Source of the DNA: Monoglobus sp964617455
GTDB lineage: Bacteria; Bacillota; Clostridia; Monoglobales; Monoglobaceae
Length of the DNA: 39,329 nucleotides
Direction of reading: 5' to 3'
Assembly (NCBI GenBank): GCA_964617455.1
Contig: CAZTYF010000018.1
Coordinates: forward strand, 1 to 39,329
Position numbers and translations under genes: made by a program. Positions 1 to 8,224 of this stretch are shown here, piece after piece (the stretch's first letter is position 1; every line of letters begins with the position of its first letter). The notes beneath the pieces are model-generated. The model did no database searches. It worked only from the letters and a program-made list of their open reading frames with translations, and was not told the DNA's origin.

Positions 1-92
1 AGGGCTCCCAAAAAGCTTGGGCGAAGTGCACTTTGCGGGGTGCGGATTGCCGGTGGCAATCAAGCAGCGCTGACCGAGGCGGGAGCCGAGAC

Positions 93-152
93 GAGGAGCA
101 GTCGCCGGAAAGGCGAAGTTTTCTCGCTTGCGAGAAAACGAGCTAAGAGGCG
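93..152 (+). repeat. Hairpin-bearing direct repeat, copy 1
   Basis: This 60-base unit begins GAGGAGCAGTCGCCGG and ends AAGAGGCG; a second copy lies at 203-263. Its centre (118-139) is a perfect inverted repeat with 10-bp arms, GTTTTCTCGC and GCGAGAAAAC. A smaller stem, CGCC/GGCG, sits just upstream. The outer parts match copy 2 closely, but the arm sequence does not; complementarity is kept instead. No open reading frame explains it. It resembles a REP-like or MITE-like intergenic element, but the family is not identified. Confidence 0.75.
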
Positions 153-165
153 CACATTTAAGGGC

Positions 166-200
166 TCCCAAAATGCGCCAATGAAATGCACATTTTGGGA
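166..200. repeat. Imperfect inverted repeat between the two hairpin repeats
   Basis: Arms TCCCAAAATG (166-175) and CATTTTGGGA (191-200) are perfectly complementary, with further pairing inside (GC 177-178 with GC 188-189). The preceding 13 bases AGGGCTCCCAAAA (161-173) also occur exactly at positions 1-13. There they are followed by a different sequence that again closes with TTGGG. The repeat cluster therefore probably continues off the left edge of the window. Confidence 0.6.
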
Positions 201-202
201 AA

Positions 203-263
203 GAGGAGCAGTCGCCGGTAAGGCGAAGGTTTTGCCCTTTAGGGCAAAACGAGCAAAGAGGCG
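203..263 (+). repeat. Hairpin-bearing direct repeat, copy 2
   Basis: This is the second copy of the unit at 93-152. It has the same flanks (GAGGAGCAGTCGCCGG, AAGGCGAAG, GAGC.AAGAGGCG) but a different central palindrome at 229-250, with arms GTTTTGCCCT and AGGGCAAAAC. It ends 27 bases before the ppk start codon, so it would lie in the ppk leader if transcription comes from upstream. No sigma-70 promoter is evident between it and ppk. Confidence 0.75.
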
Positions 264-290
264 AACTGCGACGAAAGGGGATGTTTTCAA

Positions 291-2480
291 ATGGCAGAGA
301 CTTCGGGCAAAACCAAGTCCAAATACAAATATATGCAAAACCGCGAGCTTTCCTGGCTTAGGTTCAACGAGCGGGTGCTTTTGCAGGCTGTTGACAAAAG
401 CACACCTCTCTATGAAAAACTCAAGTTCATATCCATATTCGTCAGCAATTTGGACGAGTTTTTTATGGTGCGGGTGGGAAGCTTGTTTGATTTGTCCATT
501 GCGGACAAAAAGGCCACCGATTCCAAAACCGGTATGACACCCAGTGAGCAATTGTGCAAAATTTACGAGGCGGTGGCACCTCTTTACAAGAAAAAAGATG
601 AGGTCTATGATGCGGTGAGCCGCAAGCTCAGGAAAAACGACATATACCATCTGAAACCGGAGGACCTTACGGCCGACGAGGTTAAGTTTGTGCGGGATTA
701 TTACAACAACTACGTGGAGCCCATTTTGTCACCTCAGCTTTTGGACGAGAGGCACCCCTTCCCCTTCATAGCCTCAAAACAGCTCTGCGTGATAGGCAAA
801 ACTCAGCGGAAAAAGACTCAGGAAGTGGGGTTCGTGGCCGTTCCGCCCACCTTGCCGCCCGTTCTGTTTATGCCGGGGAAGAAAATCAGATACATACACA
901 TTGAGGACATAATTTATATGTACTTCGATTCCCTCTTCGACAAATACACCATCACCGAAAAGAATATAATATGCGCCACCCGAAATGCGGATATAAATCC
1001 CAACGACGAGGCCTATGAAATAAACGAGGACTTCCGCAGCAAAATGAAAAAACTGCTGAAAAAGCGCCGCCGCTTGGCTGTTGTGCGCCTTGAGGTCGCC
1101 TCTCCTCCGGACAGCTATACCAAGTCGCTGCTGTGCGACAAACTCAGTATTGCCGACAATCAAATTTTTGTGACCCGCTCTCCCATCAAATTGGGATATG
1201 TTTCCGATTTGGAATCGAGATTTACTCCGGAGCAGCGTGGAGCGTTGTGCTATCCGCCCTTTGAACCCCAGCTGACCTATCGGGATATTATGACCGAGGA
1301 TGACAGCGACGATGTGCTCCTTTCATACCCATACGAAAGTATGGAACCCTTTCTCAATATGCTGAAACGGGCCGCTACGGACCCGGATGTGGTTTCCATA
1401 AAAATCACCATATATCGATTGGCCAAAAATGCCAAAATAATCGAGCATCTTTGCACCGCCGCCGAAAACGGCAAGGAGGTGTTGGTGTTGATTGAGCTTA
1501 GGGCTCGGTTCGATGAACAGAACAACATTGACTGGTCCGAGCGTCTTGAGCAGGCGGGCTGCACCATCATATACGGCCTTGAGGACTATAAGGTCCATTC
1601 CAAAGTCTGTCTCATCACTAAAAATGTGAACGGCGAAACCCGCTATATAACCCAAATCGGAACGGGAAACTATAACGAGAAAACCGCCAAACAATATACC
1701 GACTTTTCTCTCATCACTCAGAACAGAGAAATCGGCGAAGATGCGGCAGACTTTTTCAGCAACATATCCATTTCGAACCTTGACGGAGAATACAAACACC
1801 TGTGGGTGGCCCCGAATGCCATGAAAAACAAAATCATAGGCTATATCGACGAGGAAATCCAAAAGGGCCGAGATGGCAAGATATTTATGAAAGTCAATGC
1901 GGTCACCGACAAGGGTATAATCCGCAGACTTAGGGATGCAAGTATGGCCGGCGTTGAGATTGTTATGTTGGTGCGGGGAATATGCTGCATTTTGCCGCAA
2001 ATTCCCGGAGTGACGGAAAACATAAAAGTATACAGTATTGTGGGACGGTTTTTGGAGCACTCGAGGATATACGGTTTCGGCAGAGGCGAGGATGAAAAGC
2101 TGTTTATTGCCTCCGCCGATATAATGACGCGAAACATGGACAACCGAGTTGAGGTGGGCTGTCCCATTTACTCGGAAACCGTGAAAGAAAAAATCCATCA
2201 CTACATTGACATCTGCCTGAGTGACACCTGTCAAGAGATGGTTTTGGAAAGGGACGGGACATATTCCGCAAAGGACAACACCCTAAGCTCGGTGAATGCC
2301 CAGGAAGTTCTGATGAGAGAAGCGGAGCAGGCGGCAAAGGCTCTTCCTGCCGAGGTCAAGCCTTCGGAACTTCAAAAGACCGAGGCCCAAGAGCAGCCCG
2401 CCAAAAAACCCGGATTTTTCCGAAGCCGCTACATTGCTCTCATAGAAAGGCTTTATAACAATATACAAAATCAAAAATAA
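291..2480 (+). CDS. ppk1: Polyphosphate kinase 1
   Basis: This enzyme reversibly transfers the gamma-phosphate of ATP onto a growing polyphosphate chain through a phosphohistidine intermediate. The 729-residue product has the usual PPK1 length. The N-terminal NRELSWLRFNERVL and NLDEFFMVRVGSL motifs are diagnostic. The two active-site histidines of the phospholipase-D-like C-terminal halves are visible as His436 (KVHSKVCLI, the phosphorylated residue in the family) and His590 (EHSRIYGF). About 40 C-terminal residues beyond the core are charged and Pro/Ala/Glu-rich. The start at 291 is preceded by AAAGGGG at 274-280. The magnesium transporter mgtE follows after 45 bases, so the two are probably co-transcribed; polyphosphate is stored as a magnesium salt in cells. 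Family assignment is secure. Confidence 0.96.
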   Translation: MAETSGKTKSKYKYMQNRELSWLRFNERVLLQAVDKSTPLYEKLKFISIFVSNLDEFFMVRVGSLFDLSIADKKATDSKTGMTPSEQLCKIYEAVAPLYKKKDEVYDAVSRKLRKNDIYHLKPEDLTADEVKFVRDYYNNYVEPILSPQLLDERHPFPFIASKQLCVIGKTQRKKTQEVGFVAVPPTLPPVLFMPGKKIRYIHIEDIIYMYFDSLFDKYTITEKNIICATRNADINPNDEAYEINEDFRSKMKKLLKKRRRLAVVRLEVASPPDSYTKSLLCDKLSIADNQIFVTRSPIKLGYVSDLESRFTPEQRGALCYPPFEPQLTYRDIMTEDDSDDVLLSYPYESMEPFLNMLKRAATDPDVVSIKITIYRLAKNAKIIEHLCTAAENGKEVLVLIELRARFDEQNNIDWSERLEQAGCTIIYGLEDYKVHSKVCLITKNVNGETRYITQIGTGNYNEKTAKQYTDFSLITQNREIGEDAADFFSNISISNLDGEYKHLWVAPNAMKNKIIGYIDEEIQKGRDGKIFMKVNAVTDKGIIRRLRDASMAGVEIVMLVRGICCILPQIPGVTENIKVYSIVGRFLEHSRIYGFGRGEDEKLFIASADIMTRNMDNRVEVGCPIYSETVKEKIHHYIDICLSDTCQEMVLERDGTYSAKDNTLSSVNAQEVLMREAEQAAKALPAEVKPSELQKTEAQEQPAKKPGFFRSRYIALIERLYNNIQNQK

Positions 2481-2525
2481 CCGATTAAAACGATTGAAAA
2501 ATTTCTCGGTTGGGGAGGTGTTTTT

Positions 2526-3902
2526 ATGGCCCGTACTTTGAATAGGGAAGAAATGGCGGAAGTTATAACCGAATACCTGAACGCCCGAAAGTTTGGTGAT
2601 ATCAGGGACCTGTTTATGTCCATGGAGCCTGCGGATATAGCTCAACTTTTGGGGGAAATTGATGACAGCCGCCTGCCGATTTTATTCAGGATATTGCCAA
2701 AAGAGTTGGCAGCCGACACCTTTGTGGAAATGGACAGCGACGAACAGGAACTGCTTATCAATGCTTTCAACGAGCGGGAGCTCAAGGAAGTGGTTGATGA
2801 GCTATTTGTGGATGATGCCGTCGATTTGATAGAGGAAATGCCCGCCAACGTGGTGAAGCGCATACTGAAACACACGGATCCGGAAACCCGAAGCGCCATC
2901 AATGAAATACTCCGCTATCCCAAAGACAGTGCAGGAAGCATTATGACGACGGAATATGTGAGCCTACGGCCGGATATGACCGTATCGGCCGCTTTTGAGC
3001 GAATACGGAGAACGGGAGTGGATAAAGAGACTATTTATATTTGCTATGTCATAGCCGACAACCGAAAGCTCTTGGGCCTCGTATCCGTGCGAGAACTGCT
3101 CCTTTCCGACTACAACACCTCGGTCAGTGACATAATGGAAACCAACATAATCAGCGTTGAAACCACCGAGGACAGGGAAGATGTTGCCAACAAATTTGAC
3201 AAATACGACTTCATATCCCTGCCCGTTGTGGATACGGAAAAACGTCTTGTGGGAATCGTAACCTTCGACGATGCCATTGATGTTATGCGGGAAGAGCATA
3301 ATGAAGACATCCAAAAGATGAGTGCGGTAAAACCCAGTGATGAAAACTATTTTAAAATTCCCATTTGGAAACACGCCAAAAACCGCATTGTGTGGCTGCT
3401 GCTGCTAATGCTCTCCGCAACCGTTACAGGGGCAATAATAAACAACTATGAGGCTGCCTTTACGGCAGCACCGATTTTGGTGGGTTTTATTCCCATGCTG
3501 ATGGGCACGGGCGGCAACTGCGGCTCTCAGAGTTCGACCATGATTATTCGCGGATTAGCTTTGGGAGAAATCCGTCCGAAAGACATAGTAAGAGTTTTAT
3601 TCACAGAGATAAGGGTAGCATTGATTTCGGGAATCACTTTGGCCCTTGTCAACGGCGCAAGGATTTTTTTGATGTACAGAGGTGAAAATCCTCTGTTTCT
3701 CTCGTTGACCACCGGCCTCAGCCTTATTGCAATTGTGGTATTGGCCCAGTGCCTCGGTGCACTCCTGCCCGTCTTGGCAAAACTATGCCACTTGGATCCC
3801 GCCCTTATGGCTCAGCCCCTTATCACCACGATAATGGATGCTTTTTCCTGTTTCATATTTTTCAATATAGCTCTGTTTATAATGAGCAGAGGCTTTGTGT
3901 GA
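2526..3902 (+). CDS. mgtE: Magnesium transporter/channel MgtE
   Basis: A 458-residue Mg2+-selective channel of the cytoplasmic membrane, normally a homodimer gated by cytosolic Mg2+. In order it shows an MgtE_N helical domain (about residues 30-130), a pair of CBS domains (about 135-255), and a C-terminal membrane part with about five hydrophobic segments. The membrane part holds the family signature GTGGNCGSQSS near residues 325-336. The last helix carries the conserved Asp in TTIMDAF that lines the pore in characterised MgtE proteins. The start at 2526 follows GGGGAGGTG at 2512-2520. It lies between ppk1 and the arginine phosphatase on the same strand with short gaps. No M-box riboswitch fits in the 45-base upstream gap, so regulation is probably through the protein itself. 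Confidence 0.95.
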   Translation: MARTLNREEMAEVITEYLNARKFGDIRDLFMSMEPADIAQLLGEIDDSRLPILFRILPKELAADTFVEMDSDEQELLINAFNERELKEVVDELFVDDAVDLIEEMPANVVKRILKHTDPETRSAINEILRYPKDSAGSIMTTEYVSLRPDMTVSAAFERIRRTGVDKETIYICYVIADNRKLLGLVSVRELLLSDYNTSVSDIMETNIISVETTEDREDVANKFDKYDFISLPVVDTEKRLVGIVTFDDAIDVMREEHNEDIQKMSAVKPSDENYFKIPIWKHAKNRIVWLLLLMLSATVTGAIINNYEAAFTAAPILVGFIPMLMGTGGNCGSQSSTMIIRGLALGEIRPKDIVRVLFTEIRVALISGITLALVNGARIFLMYRGENPLFLSLTTGLSLIAIVVLAQCLGALLPVLAKLCHLDPALMAQPLITTIMDAFSCFIFFNIALFIMSRGFV

Positions 3903-3951
3903 TGCACTCCAAAACCCGGGAGGATATGATAAAAACGGAGGTTTTTGTATT

Positions 3952-4401
3952 ATGGCAAAGATATTGTTCATTTGCACGGGCAACACCTGCCGCAGCCCCA
4001 TGGCGGAGGGGTTGTTCAATCGGATTGCCGAGGAGCGGGGACTTGATTCGAAGGCAAAATCCGCCGGTATGTTTGTGATTCCCGGCTCCCGGGTTTCCGA
4101 CAATGCGATATCGGCCATGGAAGACCGGGGGATTGACATAAAAAGCCATATACCTGCCGCCATAGATGCCGAATCGGTTCGAGATGCCGATTTGATTTTG
4201 ACTATGACATCAGGACAAAAGGCCGCCCTCGGGGCTGCCGCCCCGGAGCTTGCCGACAAACTGTATACATTAAAGGAATACGCCAACGAGGCGGGCGAGA
4301 TTTCCGACCCCATAGGCGGAGACCTTGAAACCTATAAAAAATGCTTGACCGAGATTGAAAATGCGGTGGAGAAAGTGATTGAAAGGCTTTGCAATCAATG
4401 A
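3952..4401 (+). CDS. Low-molecular-weight phosphatase, YwlE-type protein-arginine phosphatase
   Basis: A 149-residue member of the low-molecular-weight protein tyrosine phosphatase fold. The P-loop CTGNTCRS (residues 8-15) holds the nucleophilic Cys8 and Arg14. The Thr at position 12 is the residue that, in Bacillus YwlE, selects phosphoarginine over phosphotyrosine; classical tyrosine phosphatases usually have Ile there. The general-acid loop is ISDPIGGDLETY near the C-terminus. A longer frame opens at 3895, inside mgtE. The start at 3952 is preferred because it follows ACGGAGGT at 3935-3942 and puts the P-loop at its usual distance from the N-terminus. Its stop overlaps the rimI start. The expected partner, a McsB-type arginine kinase, is not in this window. 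Confidence 0.9.
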   Translation: MAKILFICTGNTCRSPMAEGLFNRIAEERGLDSKAKSAGMFVIPGSRVSDNAISAMEDRGIDIKSHIPAAIDAESVRDADLILTMTSGQKAALGAAAPELADKLYTLKEYANEAGEISDPIGGDLETYKKCLTEIENAVEKVIERLCNQ

Positions 4402-4850
4402 AAATCAGGTTTGAACCCATGAAGGAGACCCATATAGATGACATTTTCGGCATAATGAAAGAGTCCTTCTTGACGGGAGCTTGGACCAAGAAAATGTTTG
4501 AATCGGAGCTTTCAAATCCGATTTCCTTTTTTGTCACCGGAATCGATGAGGAAAGCGGTGCCATCGTATGCTATGGGGGAATGTGGCTTATTGGAGATAT
4601 TGCCGAGATTACCAATATTGCGGTGGCGCCCGAATTCAGGGGCAGGGGCTTTGGGAAAGAGACCTTAGACTTCCTTGAAGGTATCTGCCGCAAGAAAAAT
4701 ATATCCCAAATTAATCTTGAGGTTCGGGCCGACAATGCCGTTGCTCTTGAGCTTTACGAAAGTTTCGGCTTTGTGCCTGTGGGCAGACGGAAAAATTATT
4801 ACGGCGGCCGATGGGACGCCATATTGATGTCGAAGAATCTGCAGAGGTGA
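4398..4850 (+). CDS. rimI: Ribosomal-protein-alanine N-acetyltransferase RimI
   Basis: A GNAT-family enzyme that in E. coli acetylates the N-terminal alanine of ribosomal protein S18, using acetyl-CoA. The 150-residue product has the acetyl-CoA pyrophosphate loop VAPEFRGRGFGKE and the RimI signature LEVRADNAVALELYESFGF, followed by GRRKNYY. The usual ProxGluAsp near the end of the family motif is replaced by GGRWDA. The start is taken at 4398, an ATGA overlap with the phosphatase stop codon, rather than three codons upstream at 4389. rimI next to tsaD is a very common order because both often sit with the t6A genes tsaB and tsaE; neither of those is present here. Confidence 0.9.
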   Translation: MKIRFEPMKETHIDDIFGIMKESFLTGAWTKKMFESELSNPISFFVTGIDEESGAIVCYGGMWLIGDIAEITNIAVAPEFRGRGFGKETLDFLEGICRKKNISQINLEVRADNAVALELYESFGFVPVGRRKNYYGGRWDAILMSKNLQR

Positions 4851-4854
4851 TATT

Positions 4855-5871
4855 TTGAAAATTCTTGCCATAGAAAGTTCCTGTGACGAAACCGCAGCGG
4901 CGGTTGTGGAGGATGGAATCAATGTGCTGTCAAATGTGATAAACAGTCAGATTGCGCTCCATAAGGTATACGGAGGGGTGGTACCGGAGATTGCCTCCAG
5001 GAAACACATCGAAAACATATCCAAAGTGGTCGACAGGGCTCTACTTGACGCTCAAACGACTCTTGAGGACATTGATGCCTTTGCCGTCACCTATGCTCCG
5101 GGTCTTATAGGCGCTCTCCTTGTGGGGGTGTCCTATGCCAAAGGCCTCAGCTTTGCCACAGGCAAGCCCCTCATCCCGGTCCATCATATCAGGGGCCATA
5201 TCTGCGCCAACTATATCGAGAACCCGAATTTGGAGCCGCCCTTTGTGTGTCTTGTGGCATCGGGAGGGCACAGCAATATTGTGCTCGTCAAATCCAAAAC
5301 GGAGTATGAGGTGATTGCAACCACCAACGACGATGCGGCGGGGGAGGCTTTCGACAAAGTGTCGAGAGTTCTCGGATTGGGCTATCCCGGCGGGCCCGCA
5401 ATTCAAAAGGCGGCGGAGATGGGCAACAAAGACGCAATCAGGTTCCCCCGGGTCAATATGGGCGAGGGAGGTCTCGATTTCAGCTTCAGCGGCGTTAAAA
5501 CGGCGGTTCTGAACTATATCCACAATGAAGAGCAGCGGGGCGGAGAAATCAACAAATGGGATGTGGCGGCCTCATTTCAGCAGGCGGTAATTGACGTTCT
5601 GTCCGACCATCTGATGATTGCGGCAGAGGAGAAAAAAGTAAAAGCCGTTGCCCTTGCGGGAGGCGTGGCATCAAATTTGCCACTCAGAAAACTCGTGAAA
5701 GAAAAATCTGCAAAGAGGGGCCTTGAACTTTATTATCCAAGCCCAATTCTGTGCACCGACAACGGAGCAATGATCGGCTGCTGCGCATATTATGAATACC
5801 TTGCAGGCAAAAGGGCACCCTCGGACCTGAACGCCTACGCCAACATGGACATAGAAAATCCGATAATATAA
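4855..5871 (+). CDS. tsaD: tRNA N6-threonylcarbamoyladenosine transferase TsaD
   Basis: TsaD transfers the threonylcarbamoyl group from threonylcarbamoyl-AMP to A37 of ANN-decoding tRNAs, working with TsaB and TsaE in bacteria. The 338-residue length is typical. The ASKHA-fold N-terminus ILAIESSCDETAAAVVEDG is clear, and the metal-binding HxxxH motif appears as His111 and His115 (HHIRGHICA). GGVASNLPLR and CTDNGAMIG near the C-terminus are family motifs. Translation starts at a TTG codon at 4855, four bases after AGAGGTGA. The enzyme supplying its substrate, Sua5, is encoded at 20454-21503 on the other strand. The gene is followed directly by a strong terminator. Confidence 0.97.
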   Translation: MKILAIESSCDETAAAVVEDGINVLSNVINSQIALHKVYGGVVPEIASRKHIENISKVVDRALLDAQTTLEDIDAFAVTYAPGLIGALLVGVSYAKGLSFATGKPLIPVHHIRGHICANYIENPNLEPPFVCLVASGGHSNIVLVKSKTEYEVIATTNDDAAGEAFDKVSRVLGLGYPGGPAIQKAAEMGNKDAIRFPRVNMGEGGLDFSFSGVKTAVLNYIHNEEQRGGEINKWDVAASFQQAVIDVLSDHLMIAAEEKKVKAVALAGGVASNLPLRKLVKEKSAKRGLELYYPSPILCTDNGAMIGCCAYYEYLAGKRAPSDLNAYANMDIENPII

Positions 5872-5907
5872 TCGGCGCCGCCTGCGTCATACAGGGGCGC
5901 CGATTTT
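5870..5907. terminator. Bidirectional intrinsic terminator between tsaD and the DUF1292 gene
   Basis: AATCGGCGCC (5870-5879) pairs with GGCGCCGATT (5896-5905), extended by CCTG (5881-5884) with CAGG (5892-5895). TTTT at 5904-5907 makes it a good terminator for tsaD. It lies between two convergent genes, so it may also stop the DUF1292 transcript, although the U-run in that direction is weak. Confidence 0.88.
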
Positions 5908-5911
5908 GAGA

Positions 5912-6229
5912 TTAATCGGCAAAGTCGAATTTGTCGGCGTTGCGTTTTTTGAATTCTCCGTAGATTTCTTCCGCCAAGTCTTCATCCACTACCTGGCTGA
6001 GACAATCCTCGCTGTTTTCATCCTTATCGATTTTGAACATCACAACCTCGGTCACCTCGGTTTCCTCATCGTCATAGGGAATGCAAACGATATAGTCATC
6101 CTCTTTGATGCGGACGGTGTCAAGGTGTTCAAAAGGTACGGTCTCCCCCGTGTCGTCATCTATGAGCTCAATAACATAGGGGCTCTCCTCCTCGGAGGAG
6201 GGATTTTGCGGATTTTGATTTTTTCCCAC
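5912..6229 (-). CDS. DUF1292 family protein
   Basis: A 105-residue acidic cytosolic protein of the DUF1292 (YrzB-like) family, widespread in Bacillota and without an assigned function. The family pattern is visible as YVIELIDDDTGETVPFEHLD, followed by a YIVCIPYDDEETEVTEVVMFKI core. Translation starts at GTG (6229) after AAGGAGATG at 6237-6245. It lies 83 bases after rfbB on the same strand, so it may receive read-through from the polysaccharide operon. A TATAAT-like box lies upstream without a well-spaced -35. It ends at the terminator shared with tsaD. Confidence 0.85.
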   Translation of the reverse strand: MGKNQNPQNPSSEEESPYVIELIDDDTGETVPFEHLDTVRIKEDDYIVCIPYDDEETEVTEVVMFKIDKDENSEDCLSQVVDEDLAEEIYGEFKKRNADKFDFAD

Positions 6230-6312
6230 GGAATATCATCTCCTTGATTTCGTTATCATTATATTGCTTTGTCAAAAAATCGGGTTTTTCGGTCAATGCG
6301 TCCTCGAGCGGA

Positions 6313-7296
6313 TTATCCCCTGCTTATGATTTCCTCCCACCAGGGGCGATTATTGAGGTACCATTTTATTGTCTTTTTTATACCTTTTTCAAACTTCGTC
6401 TCGGGCAGCCAACCCAATTCACGGTGAATTTTTTGGGGGTCTATGGCATAGCGCAGGTCGTGGCCCTTTCGATCGGTCACAAAGGTTATCAGGCTCTCCG
6501 GCTTTCCCAGCTCCGCACAAATCATTTTCACAATGTCAATATTGCGCATTTCGTTGTGGCCGCCTATGTTATAGACCTCTCCGATGCGGCCCTTTCGGAG
6601 TATGAGATCTATGGCTTTGCAATGGTCCTCCACATACAGCCAATCCCGCACATTTTCGCCTTTGCCGTATACGGGCAGGGGCTCATCGGCCAAGGCGTTG
6701 ACTATCATCAGGGGTATCAATTTTTCCGGGAACTGATAGGGCCCGTAGTTGTTGGAACAGCGGCTGATGGTCACGGGCAGGTCATAGGTTCGGTGATAGG
6801 CCAGCGCCAAAAGGTCTGCGGCAGCCTTGGAGCTGCTGTAGGGGCTGGAGGTGTGGAGGGGGGTCTCCTCGGTGAAAAACAGATCCGGTCTGTCCGTGGG
6901 CAAATCGCCGTAAACCTCGTCGGTTGACACCTGATGAAAACGGCTCGTGCCGTATTTTCGGCAGGCGTCCATCAGCACCGATGTGCCTATGATATTGGTT
7001 TTGAGGAACAGATCCGGGGCCTCGATGGAGCGGTCAACGTGGGATTCTGCCGCAAAGTTCACCACCACGTCGGGTTTTTCCTCTTCGAACAGGGCATACA
7101 CCGCATCCCGATCGCAGATGTCCGCCTTCACAAATCGAAAATTCGGCTGCTCCATAACGGGCTTGAGGGTGGACAGGTTGCCCGCATAGGTCAACTTGTC
7201 AAGGCATATTATTCGATAATCGGGGTGGGCCTTCAGCATATAAAATATGAAATTGCTGCCGATGAAACCGGCGCCTCCCGTCACAATGATAGTCAT
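6313..7296 (-). CDS. rfbB: dTDP-glucose 4,6-dehydratase
   Basis: This enzyme converts dTDP-glucose to dTDP-4-keto-6-deoxyglucose with NAD+, the branch point for many deoxy- and amino-sugars. The 327-residue short-chain dehydrogenase fold has the Rossmann motif TGGAGFIGSNF at the N-terminus, STDEVYGDL, and the catalytic YxxxK as YSSSKAAAD. The start is preceded by GGAGGAG at 7303-7309. It follows rfbA on the same strand with a 40-base gap. No rfbC or rfbD accompanies it, so rhamnose is not the evident product. The VioA-like transaminase at 9939-11045 is the likely next enzyme. Base composition matches the core genome better than the genes just upstream. Confidence 0.96.
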   Translation of the reverse strand: MTIIVTGGAGFIGSNFIFYMLKAHPDYRIICLDKLTYAGNLSTLKPVMEQPNFRFVKADICDRDAVYALFEEEKPDVVVNFAAESHVDRSIEAPDLFLKTNIIGTSVLMDACRKYGTSRFHQVSTDEVYGDLPTDRPDLFFTEETPLHTSSPYSSSKAAADLLALAYHRTYDLPVTISRCSNNYGPYQFPEKLIPLMIVNALADEPLPVYGKGENVRDWLYVEDHCKAIDLILRKGRIGEVYNIGGHNEMRNIDIVKMICAELGKPESLITFVTDRKGHDLRYAIDPQKIHRELGWLPETKFEKGIKKTIKWYLNNRPWWEEIISRG

Positions 7297-7336
7297 ATTT
7301 CTCCTCCGATTTGTTTATTTCTCGGCCCTTGCGGGG

Positions 7337-8221
7337 TCACTCGTCCTCCCCGCCGTCCAAGAGGGACAGCAGATATTTGCCGTAGTCGGTCATTTTCAGC
7401 TCCTCGCCGATTTTTTTCAGCCGGTCGTCGTCGATGAAGCCCCGGCGCCAGGCAATCTCTTCAATGCAGGAAATATAGAACCCTTGCATCTCCTGAACCG
7501 TCTTCACAAAATCCCCCGCCTTGTGCATCCCCTTGGGGGTTCCCGTGTCCAGCCAGGCCATGCCCCGTCCCATGAGGGTCACCTTGAGGCGGCCCTGTTT
7601 CAGGTACTCGTTGTTTATGGAGGTTATCTCAATCTCGCCTCGGGGAGAGGGTTTCACTTTTTTGGCAATCTCAACCACTTGGTTGTTATAGAAATACAGC
7701 CCCGGCACCGCATATCCGGACTTGGGCTTTTTGGGCTTTTCCTCAATGGAAATCACATTGTTGTCCTCGTCAAACTCTACCACGCCGAACTGTTTGGGAT
7801 TTTTGACCGGGTAGCCGAAAATGGCCGCGCCGCCCGATTCTGCCTGCTGCTTCGCCCTTTTGAGTATACCCGAAAAGTCCTGGCCGTAGAACACATTGTC
7901 TCCCAAAACCAAGCACACGCTGTCACCTCCGATGAAATCGGCACCCAAAATAAAGGCGTCCGCCAGGCCCCGGGGCTCGTCCTGGACAGCATATTCAAAA
8001 TGCACCCCTATTCTTGAGCCGTCCCCCAGCAGGGTTTTGTAGCTGTCGATGTCCCGAGGGGTGGAAATGATGAGTATATCCTTGATGTACGCAAGCAGCA
8101 GAACCGACAGGGGATAATATATCAGGGGCTTGTCATAAACCGGCAGCAGCTGTTTGGACACGGTGAGGGTCATGGGATAAAGCCGGGTCCCCCGCCCCCC
8201 GGCCAAAATAATACCTTTCAT
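7337..8221 (-). CDS. rfbA: Glucose-1-phosphate thymidylyltransferase
   Basis: RfbA joins dTTP and glucose-1-phosphate to make dTDP-glucose, the substrate of RfbB. The 294-residue product starts with the nucleotidyltransferase signature MKGIILAGGRGTRLYPMT. It contains the VSKQLLPVYDKPLIYYPLS block and VLGDNVFYG, all diagnostic of the short RmlA form. The ribosome binding site GGAGGAA lies inside the last codons of the preceding glycosyltransferase gene, three bases separate the two frames, and the genes are probably translationally coupled. It heads the dTDP-sugar branch at the distal end of the operon. Confidence 0.96.
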   Translation of the reverse strand: MKGIILAGGRGTRLYPMTLTVSKQLLPVYDKPLIYYPLSVLLLAYIKDILIISTPRDIDSYKTLLGDGSRIGVHFEYAVQDEPRGLADAFILGADFIGGDSVCLVLGDNVFYGQDFSGILKRAKQQAESGGAAIFGYPVKNPKQFGVVEFDEDNNVISIEEKPKKPKSGYAVPGLYFYNNQVVEIAKKVKPSPRGEIEITSINNEYLKQGRLKVTLMGRGMAWLDTGTPKGMHKAGDFVKTVQEMQGFYISCIEEIAWRRGFIDDDRLKKIGEELKMTDYGKYLLSLLDGGEDE

Positions 8222-8224
8222 AGG

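Noticed and set aside
40..650. Long open frames on both strands through the left-edge repeats and the ppk start
   Set aside because: They overlap the hairpin repeats and ppk1, have repetitive, low-complexity translations rich in Lys and Arg, and no family motifs.
6313..8221. dTDP-rhamnose pathway
   Set aside because: Only rfbA and rfbB are present; rfbC and rfbD are absent in the window.
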